Assembly (NCBI GenBank): GCA_007117275.1
Contig: SKGV01000071.1
Coordinates: forward strand, 1 to 24,388
Direction: 5' to 3'
Length of the DNA stretch: 24,388 bases
Source: Methylophaga sp.
GTDB lineage: Bacteria; Pseudomonadota; Gammaproteobacteria; Nitrosococcales; Methylophagaceae
Below are positions 8,598 through 17,726 of the stretch, piece after piece. Made by a program: the position numbers and the translations under genes. Below the pieces are notes generated by a model. That model saw only the letters and a list, made by a program, of their open reading frames with translations. It was not told where the DNA came from and ran no database searches. Each line of letters opens with the position of its first letter. Within the stretch, counting starts at the first letter, position 1.

Positions 8598-9557
8598 TTA
8601 ATTTACAGTGGCCGCATCGAGTTGCAGGGCTGATATCATGGCCTGCATATCATCCGGTATTGGCACTTCCCAGCTGACCAGTTCACTGCTGGCAGGATGC
8701 TCAAATCCTAACAGACCTGCATGCAAAGCTTGGCGTCGAAAGCCTATGACAGCCTCGCGACAGGCTTCAGTTAGCCCTTTGCCATGCATTCGACCACCAT
8801 AAACAGGATCGCCGACCAATGGGTGACGTATGTAGGCCATGTGAACACGTATTTGATGGGTACGGCCGGTTTCCAGTTTGCAGCGAATATGGGTGTGTGC
8901 ACGGAATCGCTCTACAACCCGATAATGAGTCACCGCAGGTTTACCAGTCTCCGTGACAGCCATGCGTTTGCGATCAATATGATGACGGCCCAGCGGTTCA
9001 TCAACAGTTCCGCCTGCAGTGAGCACGCCGCCCACCACGGCCTGATATTCTCGAAGTACAGAGCGTTCTTGAAGCTGGCTGATGAGTGATTTGTGGGCTC
9101 TTAGTGTTTTGGCAACCATCAATAAGCCGGTTGTTTGTTTGTCGATACGATGCACGATGCCGGCGCGGGGTATGTGTGTCAGTGAAGGCGCATGATTGAG
9201 CAGAGCATTAACTAGTGTCCCCTGATGATTGCCCGCGCCGGGATGAACGACCATGCCCGCTGGTTTGTTGAGGATGAGTACTTCTTCATCTTCGTAAACA
9301 ATGTCCAGATGCAGTGCTTCGGCTTGCCAATGCTCATCCTGTACTTGGAGCGTGGCGCGAATGACAATTTGTTCGCCAGCATGAACTTTGTCGCGGGGCC
9401 GACGTTGATTATTATCAAGCAGTACCTCACCGGCTTTGATCCATTCGGTCAATTGGCCGCGTGAATAATCGGGGAATAAGCTTGCCAGTGCCTGATCTAG
9501 GCGCATGCCGGTGAGTTGATCAGGAATTTCGCTATGCAGTTCTATTGTTTCGGACAT
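8598..9557 (-). CDS. rluD: 23S rRNA pseudouridine synthase RluD
   Basis: RluD makes pseudouridines in helix 69 of 23S rRNA (positions 1911, 1915 and 1917 in E. coli). The protein has 319 residues. An S4 RNA-binding domain spans about 17-75 (MRLDQALASLFPDYSR...). The catalytic domain has LNKPAGMVVHPG (about 97-108), the active-site loop GIVHRIDKQTTGLL with catalytic Asp139, RKRMAVTETGKPAVTHY, and LETGRTHQIRVHMAYIRHPLVGDPVYGG. The loop has HRID where HRLD is more usual, a mild change. In many gammaproteobacteria pgeF (yfiH) follows rluD and bamD is divergent; here a cytochrome/chrA pair follows and a small cytochrome gene is divergent. The gene heads the minus-strand unit that ends at chrA. Confidence 0.96.
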   Translation of the reverse strand: MSETIELHSEIPDQLTGMRLDQALASLFPDYSRGQLTEWIKAGEVLLDNNQRRPRDKVHAGEQIVIRATLQVQDEHWQAEALHLDIVYEDEEVLILNKPAGMVVHPGAGNHQGTLVNALLNHAPSLTHIPRAGIVHRIDKQTTGLLMVAKTLRAHKSLISQLQERSVLREYQAVVGGVLTAGGTVDEPLGRHHIDRKRMAVTETGKPAVTHYRVVERFRAHTHIRCKLETGRTHQIRVHMAYIRHPLVGDPVYGGRMHGKGLTEACREAVIGFRRQALHAGLLGFEHPASSELVSWEVPIPDDMQAMISALQLDAATVN

Positions 9558-9566
9558 GAGGTATCA

Positions 9567-9595
9567 TTGAGAGACATTCAGAACAGCATTATAGC
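9567..9595 (+). promoter_or_regulatory. Candidate promoter for the small cytochrome gene
   Basis: TTGAGA (9567-9572) and TATAGC (9590-9595) are separated by 17 bases, giving 5 of 6 and 4 of 6 matches to the sigma-70 boxes. The start codon at 9637 lies about 35 bases after the expected transcription start. The -10 overlaps the opposing rluD -10. Confidence 0.5.
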
Positions 9596-9616
9596 CTATG
9601 CGTCTGGAATGACCTT
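9588..9616 (-). promoter_or_regulatory. Candidate promoter for the rluD unit
   Basis: On the minus strand a perfect TATAAT lies at 9593-9588, about 30 bases before the rluD start. The matching -35 region (AAGGTC at 9616-9611, 17-base spacer) is poor. It overlaps the plus-strand promoter, so the two transcripts may compete for polymerase. Confidence 0.45.
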
Positions 9617-9636
9617 GATGTATCTGAGGAGTGACG

Positions 9637-9927
9637 ATGCAAACACAGTTAGTGGTCGGCGTGGCCATGTGTCTGGCAGTATCAGCCGCGCACGCTGAAC
9701 AAAATGTGGTGTTATTGGCAGCAACTTGTGCGGCCTGTCACGGAACCGAGGGCCGCAGTATCGGCAGCATGCCTCGATTGGCAGGTCTTGATGAAAGCTA
9801 CTTTATTGAGCAAATGTTGAAGTTTCAGACGGGGCAAGCGCATGCTACCGTGATGATGCATCATGCCACAGGTTACACTGCAGAAGAAATAGCCAAACTT
9901 GCCAGATATTTTTCGCAGCTTGAATAA
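9637..9927 (+). CDS. Small periplasmic class I cytochrome c (c553/FccA-like)
   Basis: This is a 96-residue protein. A clear signal peptide (1-20, ending AHA) is followed by a mature domain of about 76 residues. The heme site CAACH is at C31, C34 and H35, with the class I context CAACHGTEGRSIGSMPRLAGL. The axial Met is probably M73 or M74 in HATVMMHHATGYTAEEIAKLARYF. The segment FIEQMLKFQTGQAHATVMMHHATGYT resembles the cytochrome subunit of flavocytochrome c sulfide dehydrogenase and related c553/c4 domains. The ATG at 9637 is chosen because GAGGAG lies five bases upstream; a GTG at 9631 is in frame but overlaps that site. No flavoprotein partner gene is adjacent. It converges with mutM, the two stops being 14 bases apart. 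Confidence 0.85.
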   Translation: MQTQLVVGVAMCLAVSAAHAEQNVVLLAATCAACHGTEGRSIGSMPRLAGLDESYFIEQMLKFQTGQAHATVMMHHATGYTAEEIAKLARYFSQLE

Positions 9928-9941
9928 GGCGTATTGATCGC

Positions 9942-10766
9942 TCATAGTCGCTGGCACACTGGGCAAAAATAGCTGGCGCGGTTGGCCTGTCGGAAAAGTT
10001 CTATTGGGTGACCACATTGTCTGCAGCCTTGCCCTGCTCTGTTGTAGACCTTTAATTCTTGAGCAAAGTAGCCGGGGTTTCCTTCGGAGTCACGAAAATC
10101 TCTCAAGGTGGTGCCGCCTGCAGCAATCGCTTTGCCAAGCACAGCCTGAATTGCATCAACCAGCTTTAATGCCTGTATTCGTTTGAGTGTTGCAGTGATC
10201 ATTTTAGGGTGAATGCCTGCCATAAACAGGGCTTCACTGGCGTAGATGTTGCCAACACCGACTACGATTTCAGCATTCATGATGAATGTTTTGATGGCGA
10301 CCTGGCGTTTGGTTGCCTTTTCAAGCAGATAGTCCGCGTCAAAGTCAGCTTCCAGTGGCTCTGGACCAAGATGTGACAACAGTGGATGTTGTTCAGCAGG
10401 CTCATAGGTCCAGATAACAGCGCCAAACCGCCTTGGGTCGGTATAACGAAGCCGATAACCATTATCAAAGACAATATCAAGATGATCATGTTTGTCAGCG
10501 TACAGCGGCTGATGCGAGTCAAGCACGCGCAAACGTCCTGACATTCCAAGATGCAGCAGTAAAGTGCCAGTATTACAGTCAAACAGCAGATATTTGGCTC
10601 GGCGGCGGATTTGATGAACTGGCTGCTGAGCTAAAATCGCTGGCAAATCTGGGTTTACCGGCCAACGCAGACGGTGATCTCTGACGATGACCTCACTGAT
10701 GCTATGACCCACCAGAAAGGGTGCAATGCCGCGACGACTGGTTTCGACTTCAGGTAATTCAGGCAT
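9942..10766 (-). CDS. mutM: Formamidopyrimidine-DNA glycosylase (MutM/Fpg)
   Basis: This base-excision repair enzyme removes 8-oxoguanine and formamidopyrimidines and then cleaves the abasic site. It has 274 residues, normal length. The N terminus PELPEVETSRRGI carries the catalytic Pro2 and Glu3. The conserved Lys is at 58 (RRRAKYLLF). The helix-two-turn-helix has VGVGNIYASEALF, and AAGGTTLRDF matches the family lesion-recognition loop. A C-terminal zinc finger has C248, C251, C268 and C271. The start overlaps the end of the upstream DUF4340 gene by 8 bases, so it belongs to the ABC-transporter transcription unit rather than standing alone. It is the last gene of that unit and converges with the small cytochrome gene. 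Confidence 0.97.
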   Translation of the reverse strand: MPELPEVETSRRGIAPFLVGHSISEVIVRDHRLRWPVNPDLPAILAQQPVHQIRRRAKYLLFDCNTGTLLLHLGMSGRLRVLDSHQPLYADKHDHLDIVFDNGYRLRYTDPRRFGAVIWTYEPAEQHPLLSHLGPEPLEADFDADYLLEKATKRQVAIKTFIMNAEIVVGVGNIYASEALFMAGIHPKMITATLKRIQALKLVDAIQAVLGKAIAAGGTTLRDFRDSEGNPGYFAQELKVYNRAGQGCRQCGHPIELFRQANRASYFCPVCQRL

Positions 10767-11649
10767 CTGAAGAGGGACTCTGCAAAAAGAGTTGTTGCAG
10801 CATGCTCGACGGAAAAAGGTAACGCAGGTCTGCGTGCGGGTGACTGATCAGCAGACCATTGGCTAAGACTTCTACCCACATTATCAGCGGTTGATCTTCA
10901 TGACGTAACCAGATCCGAACGGGTAGAGCATTTTCCGGCACCATATTGTCTGCCATTATCGCTACTTGCATGGCGTAGGCGGTTGACCAGTTTTGGATTA
11001 ACTGGACCAGTTCATCACTTCCAAAAGACGGGGGTTTGATATCGCTGCGCCAGCTGCCTTGTGTCTGAATCAGGTTGATGCTGTGATGTGGGTCGAGTTG
11101 TCTTTCTCTGAGCATTGGCAGCGTCATTCGCCGCAGTTGTGCGCCTTCTGGGAGCATTCGAGGGTCGACAAAATTGCCGGCCCCTGCCTGTAATAGCGGA
11201 GAAATGTCATCATCGATAAGATAGATCACGCCGCTGTGCATAACATAGCGTCGACCGCTGAGCGACTCCGTATCACCAAACAGTAGTAGGGTGTCATCCA
11301 GCTGAAGGGTTAATCTGGGCTGTGCAAGACCAAACATCTGCAGTTCACTGCTATCAAACACATAAAACTCACTGTAAACAGGGCTATTTAGTAATTGCAG
11401 AATCAATGCGACGCGGTGATTGCTGGCGCGTGCCGGTCGAGGCTGCTGCATCTGCCACTGCCCGGATTTTTCAATCAAGCCTACGGGTGAACTGCCAGGC
11501 CGTTGAATCGTGATACTGGAAGCTGTCTGCAAGCCAATGACATCTGCCAAGGTATTGTGACTAGGGCTTTGCATGGCGAATCGCAGGGCCAATGCAGCCA
11601 GCAAGATAGCAACCAACAACAACAGATTAGTTAATAGCTGACGTCTCAT
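10759..11649 (-). CDS. DUF4340 membrane-anchored protein of a GldG-type ABC cluster
   Basis: This 296-residue protein has one N-terminal membrane anchor (about 6-25, LTNLLLLVAILLAALALRFA) and a long soluble, presumably periplasmic, part. The pattern of short beta-rich repeats (SITIQRPGSSPVGLIEKSGQWQ; LFGDTESLSGRRYVMHSGVIYLIDD) is typical of DUF4340 proteins. These are commonly encoded beside GldA/GldF/GldG-like ABC genes. No enzyme motif is visible. It overlaps the GldG-like gene upstream by 4 bases (ATGA) and mutM downstream by 8. A role as an extracytoplasmic part of the ABC assembly is inferred from context. Confidence 0.8.
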   Translation of the reverse strand: MRRQLLTNLLLLVAILLAALALRFAMQSPSHNTLADVIGLQTASSITIQRPGSSPVGLIEKSGQWQMQQPRPARASNHRVALILQLLNSPVYSEFYVFDSSELQMFGLAQPRLTLQLDDTLLLFGDTESLSGRRYVMHSGVIYLIDDDISPLLQAGAGNFVDPRMLPEGAQLRRMTLPMLRERQLDPHHSINLIQTQGSWRSDIKPPSFGSDELVQLIQNWSTAYAMQVAIMADNMVPENALPVRIWLRHEDQPLIMWVEVLANGLLISHPHADLRYLFPSSMLQQLFLQSPSSDA

Positions 11650-13010
11650 CGTCTGCGTCTCTGCCAGCCAAGTAATACGCCGATGGTAATCAATAGCAGC
11701 GGTAATACAAACAGAAAACCGATAACGAGAAAGATGGATTGAACATCGGAAAGTTTCAGCTGATTGTCAGGCGTCGTTATTAACGGAATCTCAATCAATG
11801 CGTCATCCTCGGTTAGCCAGTTGATCAGCGCGTTGGCAAAATCAAGATTAGCCGCATTACCAAGATAGCTATTTGAGGCAAAATCCCCATCACCCAGCAC
11901 CGCGATGCGCTGAGGCGTATCATCGCTGTCCGGCCAGCGTTCCAGTAAATAGCCAATGGAGAAGGGGCCCAACATGTCCGTATCAGGGTTGAACTCTGGC
12001 AAAAACCCATCTGCTCTATCAGTATTCATCTGTATCCAGCTTTGATCACCGGTATGCAGCAGACTGGTGAAATCCCAATCAGTGGCGACGGCTGTATTTT
12101 GCTCAATGGCAACGGCGTCGGGAAATAATGTGACTGAGGGGGTGGCAACTGTCACCGGATGATTGGCATAGTCTGCAATCACCACAAATCCGGGGTCTTG
12201 AATACCCAGCAATTGCGCATTGATATCCAGCACTCGGCCATTGTTGAAATACAGTCCCAGTTGTTCAGCCACAGGGCTAAGTAGCAGGTGCTGTTCCGGT
12301 TCTGCCAGCCAAAGCAAGTTACCACCATCATCGATGTATCGCTGTATAAGTCTGATCTCACCTTCAAGCCAAGTGCGCTGGGGACTGGCAATGACAATGA
12401 CACTGGTATTGTCGGGAATAGAGGGGCTGGCCGCCAGATTTAAGGAGCTAATCTCTACACCGGTTGCCTGGAGATAGCCAGACCACAGCGACAGACCAAA
12501 ATTGGCGTCGCTAAATGGACTGCGCTCACCGTGGCCTTCGATAAATACAATCACTGGTTGTTGTTGTCTCACCACACTGATGAGCGCATTGGTGATCGAT
12601 TGCTCAGAAAGATCGAGTACATGCTGCCTGCGTGAGCCCGAGCTGACTAGAATTTCACCCTGCTGGCGAATATTCAGCTCACGAACACGTTGAGGTGTCA
12701 GCTCTGGATCCGTAAAACGAACGTTTACTAGTGAACTGGCGCGCTGATAGCGCTTGAGAATGTTACTGGCTAGATCGCGAAACTCATGATGGCGGCTGAT
12801 AAAAACTTCGATATCGATGGTCTGCTCAAGACTTTGCAGCAGACTCATTGACGTTGGGCTGAGGCTATGGCGTTGAGTGGTAGTCATATCAATGCGGGTG
12901 TTGGTGTGTTCGGCCAGCTGCGCCAGTAGAATCACAGCCACAACCAATAACGCCCAGAATAGCCACTTCTGCGCAATAAACAGGCGTATATGTTGTCGAT
13001 TCAGCTTCAT
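11646..13010 (-). CDS. GldG-like ABC transporter auxiliary protein
   Basis: This 454-residue protein belongs to the 'ABC transport system involved in gliding motility, auxiliary component' group. One transmembrane helix lies near the N terminus (about 15-31) and one near the C terminus (about 427-449), with the body between them outside the cytoplasm. RIDMTTTQRHSLSPTSMSLLQSL (about 39-61) and the VIVFIEGHGERSPF stretch (about 154-167) are typical of the family. An FNDxxG-like nucleotide site is not evident. It lies between the permease and DUF4340 genes with ATGA overlaps on both sides. In Bacteroidetes GldG works with GldA and GldF in gliding; here nothing else suggests gliding, so the substrate and process are unknown. 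Confidence 0.85.
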   Translation of the reverse strand: MKLNRQHIRLFIAQKWLFWALLVVAVILLAQLAEHTNTRIDMTTTQRHSLSPTSMSLLQSLEQTIDIEVFISRHHEFRDLASNILKRYQRASSLVNVRFTDPELTPQRVRELNIRQQGEILVSSGSRRQHVLDLSEQSITNALISVVRQQQPVIVFIEGHGERSPFSDANFGLSLWSGYLQATGVEISSLNLAASPSIPDNTSVIVIASPQRTWLEGEIRLIQRYIDDGGNLLWLAEPEQHLLLSPVAEQLGLYFNNGRVLDINAQLLGIQDPGFVVIADYANHPVTVATPSVTLFPDAVAIEQNTAVATDWDFTSLLHTGDQSWIQMNTDRADGFLPEFNPDTDMLGPFSIGYLLERWPDSDDTPQRIAVLGDGDFASNSYLGNAANLDFANALINWLTEDDALIEIPLITTPDNQLKLSDVQSIFLVIGFLFVLPLLLITIGVLLGWQRRRR

Positions 13011-13756
13011 CCAGTCAGTCGCTCATTGTCGAGTTTTCGTATCGCCAACAACAGAAAAGTCACTGTCACGATCACATAGTAGGCAACATCCGCGCTGTAA
13101 AGCTCACCCAGCAGCAACGGTTCGAAATGTTTGAGCAATGACAGCCAGCCGAGCCAGCCGGCATCATCATGGCCCGATTGACCGGCCCAATCGACGATCC
13201 ATAGAAAAAATAACAGGCTGAAAGTGGCTATCGCAGCAATTGCAGGTTGTCGGGTCAGCGAAGATAGAAACAAGCCAATCGCCATGAAACTTGAAATCAA
13301 TAGCAGTAACCCCAGCGCGCCAGAAGCTAGTTGCATGAGGTCAATATTACTGCCAAGCAGCAGGCTCAGTGGCATCAATAAGATCATCAGCAGCAGTATC
13401 AGTAAAAAAGCAAAACTGCCAAGAAACTTGCCTATGATTACATCGGCAGCACTCAGGGGTGATGAGGTCAGCAGTGGTAAACTCTGGTTGCGACGTTCCT
13501 CTGCCATTAAACGCATGGTGATTAATGGACTGATCAGTAACAGGATAATCGCAGCATTGCCAAGTAAGGGAGCAACGATCATCTCTGTTACACCAGGTGC
13601 GCTTGGAATAGCAGCAATTTGTGACTGAATCTGTACAAAGTAATCCAGATGACTTAAAAACAAATAAGCCAGTAATGCCTGACTCAGCGCGAGAATTACC
13701 CAAGCAAGCGGTGATAAAAAGAGTCGGTAGAGTTCATTGCGGGCAAGATTAAGCAT
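13007..13756 (-). CDS. ABC-2 type permease, GldF-like
   Basis: This membrane subunit has 249 residues from the chosen ATG and about six hydrophobic segments. Early in the protein is NELYRLFLSPLAWVILALSQ, the usual start of GldF-type permeases. RLMAEERRNQSLPLLTSSPL follows the second membrane segment and is the coupling-type motif of ABC-2 permeases. An upstream ATG at 13783 would add nine residues, but GAGAGGA is better placed for 13756 and the family begins near that point. The start lies inside the last codons of the ATPase gene (8-base overlap) and the end overlaps the GldG-like gene by 4 bases. It should form the channel with the ATPase next door. Confidence 0.88.
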   Translation of the reverse strand: MLNLARNELYRLFLSPLAWVILALSQALLAYLFLSHLDYFVQIQSQIAAIPSAPGVTEMIVAPLLGNAAIILLLISPLITMRLMAEERRNQSLPLLTSSPLSAADVIIGKFLGSFAFLLILLLMILLMPLSLLLGSNIDLMQLASGALGLLLLISSFMAIGLFLSSLTRQPAIAAIATFSLLFFLWIVDWAGQSGHDDAGWLGWLSLLKHFEPLLLGELYSADVAYYVIVTVTFLLLAIRKLDNERLTG

Positions 13757-14687
13757 CTTTACTGGCATCCTCTCTCTGAACAATTTTCATGAACACATCT
13801 TCGAGACTATGTGTATCTGCGATGAGTTGCCGGAGTTGCCAGCCTTTTGTTACTGCCTGGCTGACCAATTGCTCTGTGGGGTCATTTTCAGGTTGATAAT
13901 GCAGACGAAAAGTCGAGTCAGCAATTGTTTGAATAGCGACCACACCGTCGATTGCAGATAACTCATCTACTGTTGGGGCATTTGCTAACTGGACTTGCAC
14001 TGACGACGCATGCATGTGTGTGCTCAGGGCATCAATAGTGTCACTGAACAGTAACGCTCCATGAGCAATGATCTGAACTCTGTCGCACAGCATTTGCACT
14101 TCGGGCAGAATGTGCGTCGACAATATGACACTATGTTCGTCAGCCACTTCGCGGATGAGGTGACGAATTTCACGGATTTGGATGGGATCAAGGCCTGACG
14201 TTGGTTCATCAAGAATCACCACAGCGGGATGATGAACAATCGCTTGGGCAATGCCTACACGTTGCTGAAAGCCCTTTGATAACTGGCCTATCAAACGATG
14301 CTGAACATCACCAAGTCCACACCGCTCAATCACTTTATCAACAGCACTTTGCAGTGATTGCTTGGTCAGTTGCTTGAGCCGACCACAAAAAGTCAGAAAT
14401 TCTCTAACAGTCAGCTCACTGTATAGTGGTGGGGTTTCAGGCAGATAACCCATGTGAACTTTGGCGCTTTTGGGCTGTTCGAGCAGATCAATACCATTAA
14501 TCAGAATTTGCCCATGCGTGGGCGCAAGATTACCACTCAACATCTTCATTGTGGTTGACTTGCCTGCACCGTTGGGGCCCAAAAAACCAAGCACTTCGCC
14601 GCGACAAAGGTGAATATTGATATCACTCACCGCGATGTGTTGGCTGAAGTTCTTGCCTAGGTTGGTTGCTTCCAGCAGTTTTGTCAT
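13749..14687 (-). CDS. ABC transporter ATP-binding protein, GldA-like
   Basis: This 312-residue ATPase has Walker A GPNGAGKST at 37-45, a signature LSKGFQQR at 136-143 (LSKG rather than LSGG, common in this ABC-2 exporter group), Walker B VVILDEP at 156-162 and the switch His at 194. A C-terminal extension of about 90 residues follows the ATPase core, as in the CcmA/GldA type. It is the first gene of the five-gene overlapping unit and has an AGAG-like ribosome site. The palindrome GTGAGTCTCAC at 14738-14748 lies about 50 bases before the start codon and could be an operator, but that is speculation. Confidence 0.93.
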   Translation of the reverse strand: MTKLLEATNLGKNFSQHIAVSDINIHLCRGEVLGFLGPNGAGKSTTMKMLSGNLAPTHGQILINGIDLLEQPKSAKVHMGYLPETPPLYSELTVREFLTFCGRLKQLTKQSLQSAVDKVIERCGLGDVQHRLIGQLSKGFQQRVGIAQAIVHHPAVVILDEPTSGLDPIQIREIRHLIREVADEHSVILSTHILPEVQMLCDRVQIIAHGALLFSDTIDALSTHMHASSVQVQLANAPTVDELSAIDGVVAIQTIADSTFRLHYQPENDPTEQLVSQAVTKGWQLRQLIADTHSLEDVFMKIVQREDASKDA

Positions 14688-15001
14688 GATCTCTAAAGAA
14701 CGGGTTTAGCCTGATTTGCAGAATAGGTCGCTTTTTGGTGAGTCTCACTTACTTGCGGTAGGTACATGATGCGCATGCTGTATTTTAGCCCACTTATGTT
14801 GTTCGTAAAGCGTCTACCAGCAATCAGTCCCCATCCTCGAATGGGTTCAACCATATGAAATAAGAACATGTCGGCAGACGATATCCTCTCAGCAGTGTAT
14901 CACTGAGTGCACCGCGCCGATCTTGAAGTTTTTCTGCGTTGTGAGGCGGTGTTTTGTGGTTAGCTAGAACAGACTCGTCTGCGGGGCTATCAAGCAGATA
15001 C
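14688..15001. other. Non-coding stretch upstream of the ABC operon
   Basis: No reading frame with a credible start or family resemblance spans this stretch of about 310 bases. It must hold the promoter of the minus-strand ABC operon. I see an 11-base palindrome GTGAGTCTCAC (14738-14748), a small hairpin CAGTG/CACTG (14893-14905) and CCCAT/ATGGG pairing in the 14830-14845 area. None identifies a known RNA. The content could be regulatory DNA or a decayed gene. Confidence 0.4.
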
Positions 15002-15030
15002 AAAAAAACCCATCCGGAGACAGGTTTTTA
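15002..15030 (-). terminator. Intrinsic terminator of rpmB-rpmG
   Basis: On the minus strand AAAAACCTG pairs with TGGGTTTTT (two T-G type pairs) around the loop TCTCCGGA, and a run of seven T follows. It begins about 25 bases after the rpmG stop. Confidence 0.75.
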
Positions 15031-15053
15031 GTGAGCATATCAGTAACGCTAGG

Positions 15054-15209
15054 CTATTTGATTTTTGCTTCTTTGTACATCACATGCTTGCGAACAACGG
15101 GATCAAACTTTTTGATTTCCATTTTCTCTGGCATGGTGCGTTTGTTTTTATCAGTGGTGTAGTAATGACCTGTACCGGCTGATGAGACTAATTTGATTTT
15201 GTCGCGCAT
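15054..15209 (-). CDS. rpmG: 50S ribosomal protein L33
   Basis: This 51-residue protein begins MRDKIKLVSSAGTGHYYTTD and ends KHVMYKEAKIK, the standard bacterial L33 of the cysteine-free type (no CxxC zinc pairs are present). It starts 11 bases after the rpmB stop, with GAGG about 8 bases before the ATG. The rpmB-rpmG pair is the usual order in proteobacteria, and an intrinsic terminator follows. The Cys-free form does not depend on zinc, which fits proteobacterial L33. Confidence 0.97.
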   Translation of the reverse strand: MRDKIKLVSSAGTGHYYTTDKNKRTMPEKMEIKKFDPVVRKHVMYKEAKIK

Positions 15210-15220
15210 GATTCAACTCC

Positions 15221-15457
15221 TCAGATTTTTTCGCCGCGGCCACGCATATCACTTAGCACTGCATCAATACCGCGCTTGTCTATGATGCGCAGACCGTGAT
15301 TGCTGACACGCAGTTTAACCCAGCGGTTTTCCGACTCGACCCAAAAACGATGCGAGTGAAGATTTGGGAGGAAGCGACGTTTTGTTTTGTTATGAGCGTG
15401 AGAAACATTGTTTCCGCTCATGGGGCGTTTACCCGTTACCTGACATACTCTGGCCAT
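15221..15457 (-). CDS. rpmB: 50S ribosomal protein L28
   Basis: This 78-residue protein shows MARVCQVTGKRPMSGNNVSHAH, then KTKRRFLPNLHSHRFW and LRVSNHGLRIIDKRGID, all diagnostic of L28; the length is typical. It is the first gene of rpmBG. The leader is about 75 bases long and carries an AGGAG-type ribosome site (AGGAGCAGG) before the ATG. A bulged hairpin lies at 15492-15514 and an extended -10 just upstream of that. Confidence 0.98.
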   Translation of the reverse strand: MARVCQVTGKRPMSGNNVSHAHNKTKRRFLPNLHSHRFWVESENRWVKLRVSNHGLRIIDKRGIDAVLSDMRGRGEKI

Positions 15458-15491
15458 TGTAGAACCTGCTCCTGATGAACTCTTTTTACTC

Positions 15492-15514
15492 CAGGCAGCG
15501 TGTTAACGCGCCTG
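15492..15514 (-). promoter_or_regulatory. Hairpin in the rpmB leader
   Basis: CAGGC/GCCTG and GCGT/ACGC pair with a single bulged A and a four-base loop, giving nine base pairs. It lies between the candidate rpmB promoter and the rpmB start. No T-run follows on either strand, so it is not a simple terminator. It might bind a ribosomal protein or stabilise the message; this is inference. Confidence 0.4.
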
Positions 15515-15535
15515 ACTGAAACAACAAAGCAGCAC

Positions 15536-15544
15536 TTTATACCA
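15536..15544 (-). promoter_or_regulatory. Extended -10 of the candidate rpmB promoter
   Basis: The minus strand reads TGGTATAAA, a TGn extended -10 (TATAAA at 15541-15536). A good -35 is not seen at 17 bases (ACCCAT), which extended -10 promoters can do without. It is about 80 bases from the rpmB start. Confidence 0.45.
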
Positions 15545-15577
15545 TACTCGCTTGTCGATGGGTAGAGCGTTTTCATC

Positions 15578-16087
15578 TCAAACTGGTTGAAGTCCCATTC
15601 TATGTAATCTGTTTTCGATCAACTGTCGATCCAGTACACCGATTTTGCGCATGACGATCTCGCCGCTAGGCGCAATCAAAAAATGCGTTGGCGTGACCCG
15701 CACGTTATCAAACGCCCGGCCAATGCTGCCGTCTTGATCCCAAACAATCGAATAAGGCAGCGAGCGTTCGGCTCGCATAGCCTTGAGATGTTCCGTGGTG
15801 TCATGAGGCAAGGCAATACTCAGCATGCTCAATCCTTGTGGAACATAGTCGGCATAAAGTTTTTGTAAATCAGGAATTTCCTGGATACAGCCCGGACAAT
15901 CGGTGGCCCAGAAAATCACCAATATTGGTTGACCGAGGTAGTCTGTTAACTGGTGCGTCTGTCCATCAATGTCGGTGAAGCTGATATCGGGCAACTTTGG
16001 GCCATGGCCGTCTCTGAACCAAAATACCAGAAACAGTAGCAATGCGATGCTGACACAGTAGGTTAGCAGGCGACTTGTTGCTTTCAT
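15578..16087 (-). CDS. TlpA-like periplasmic thioredoxin-fold protein
   Basis: This 169-residue protein has an N-terminal membrane anchor or signal (about 7-24) and a thioredoxin fold of the TlpA/redoxin type: PDISFTDIDGQTHQLTDYLGQPILVIFWATDCPGC. The redox motif is CPGC (C64-C67) preceded by WATD, and the cis-Pro is at 133 in RVTPTHFLI. No second cysteine pair is present, so it is a single-domain oxidoreductase facing the periplasm. Possible roles are thiol reduction in cytochrome c maturation or protection of particular cysteines; the sequence does not choose between them. It follows the acetolactate-synthase-like gene by only 7 bases and is probably co-transcribed. Confidence 0.88.
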   Translation of the reverse strand: MKATSRLLTYCVSIALLLFLVFWFRDGHGPKLPDISFTDIDGQTHQLTDYLGQPILVIFWATDCPGCIQEIPDLQKLYADYVPQGLSMLSIALPHDTTEHLKAMRAERSLPYSIVWDQDGSIGRAFDNVRVTPTHFLIAPSGEIVMRKIGVLDRQLIENRLHRMGLQPV

Positions 16088-16094
16088 CTTGACC

Positions 16095-17726
<1,632 letters not shown>

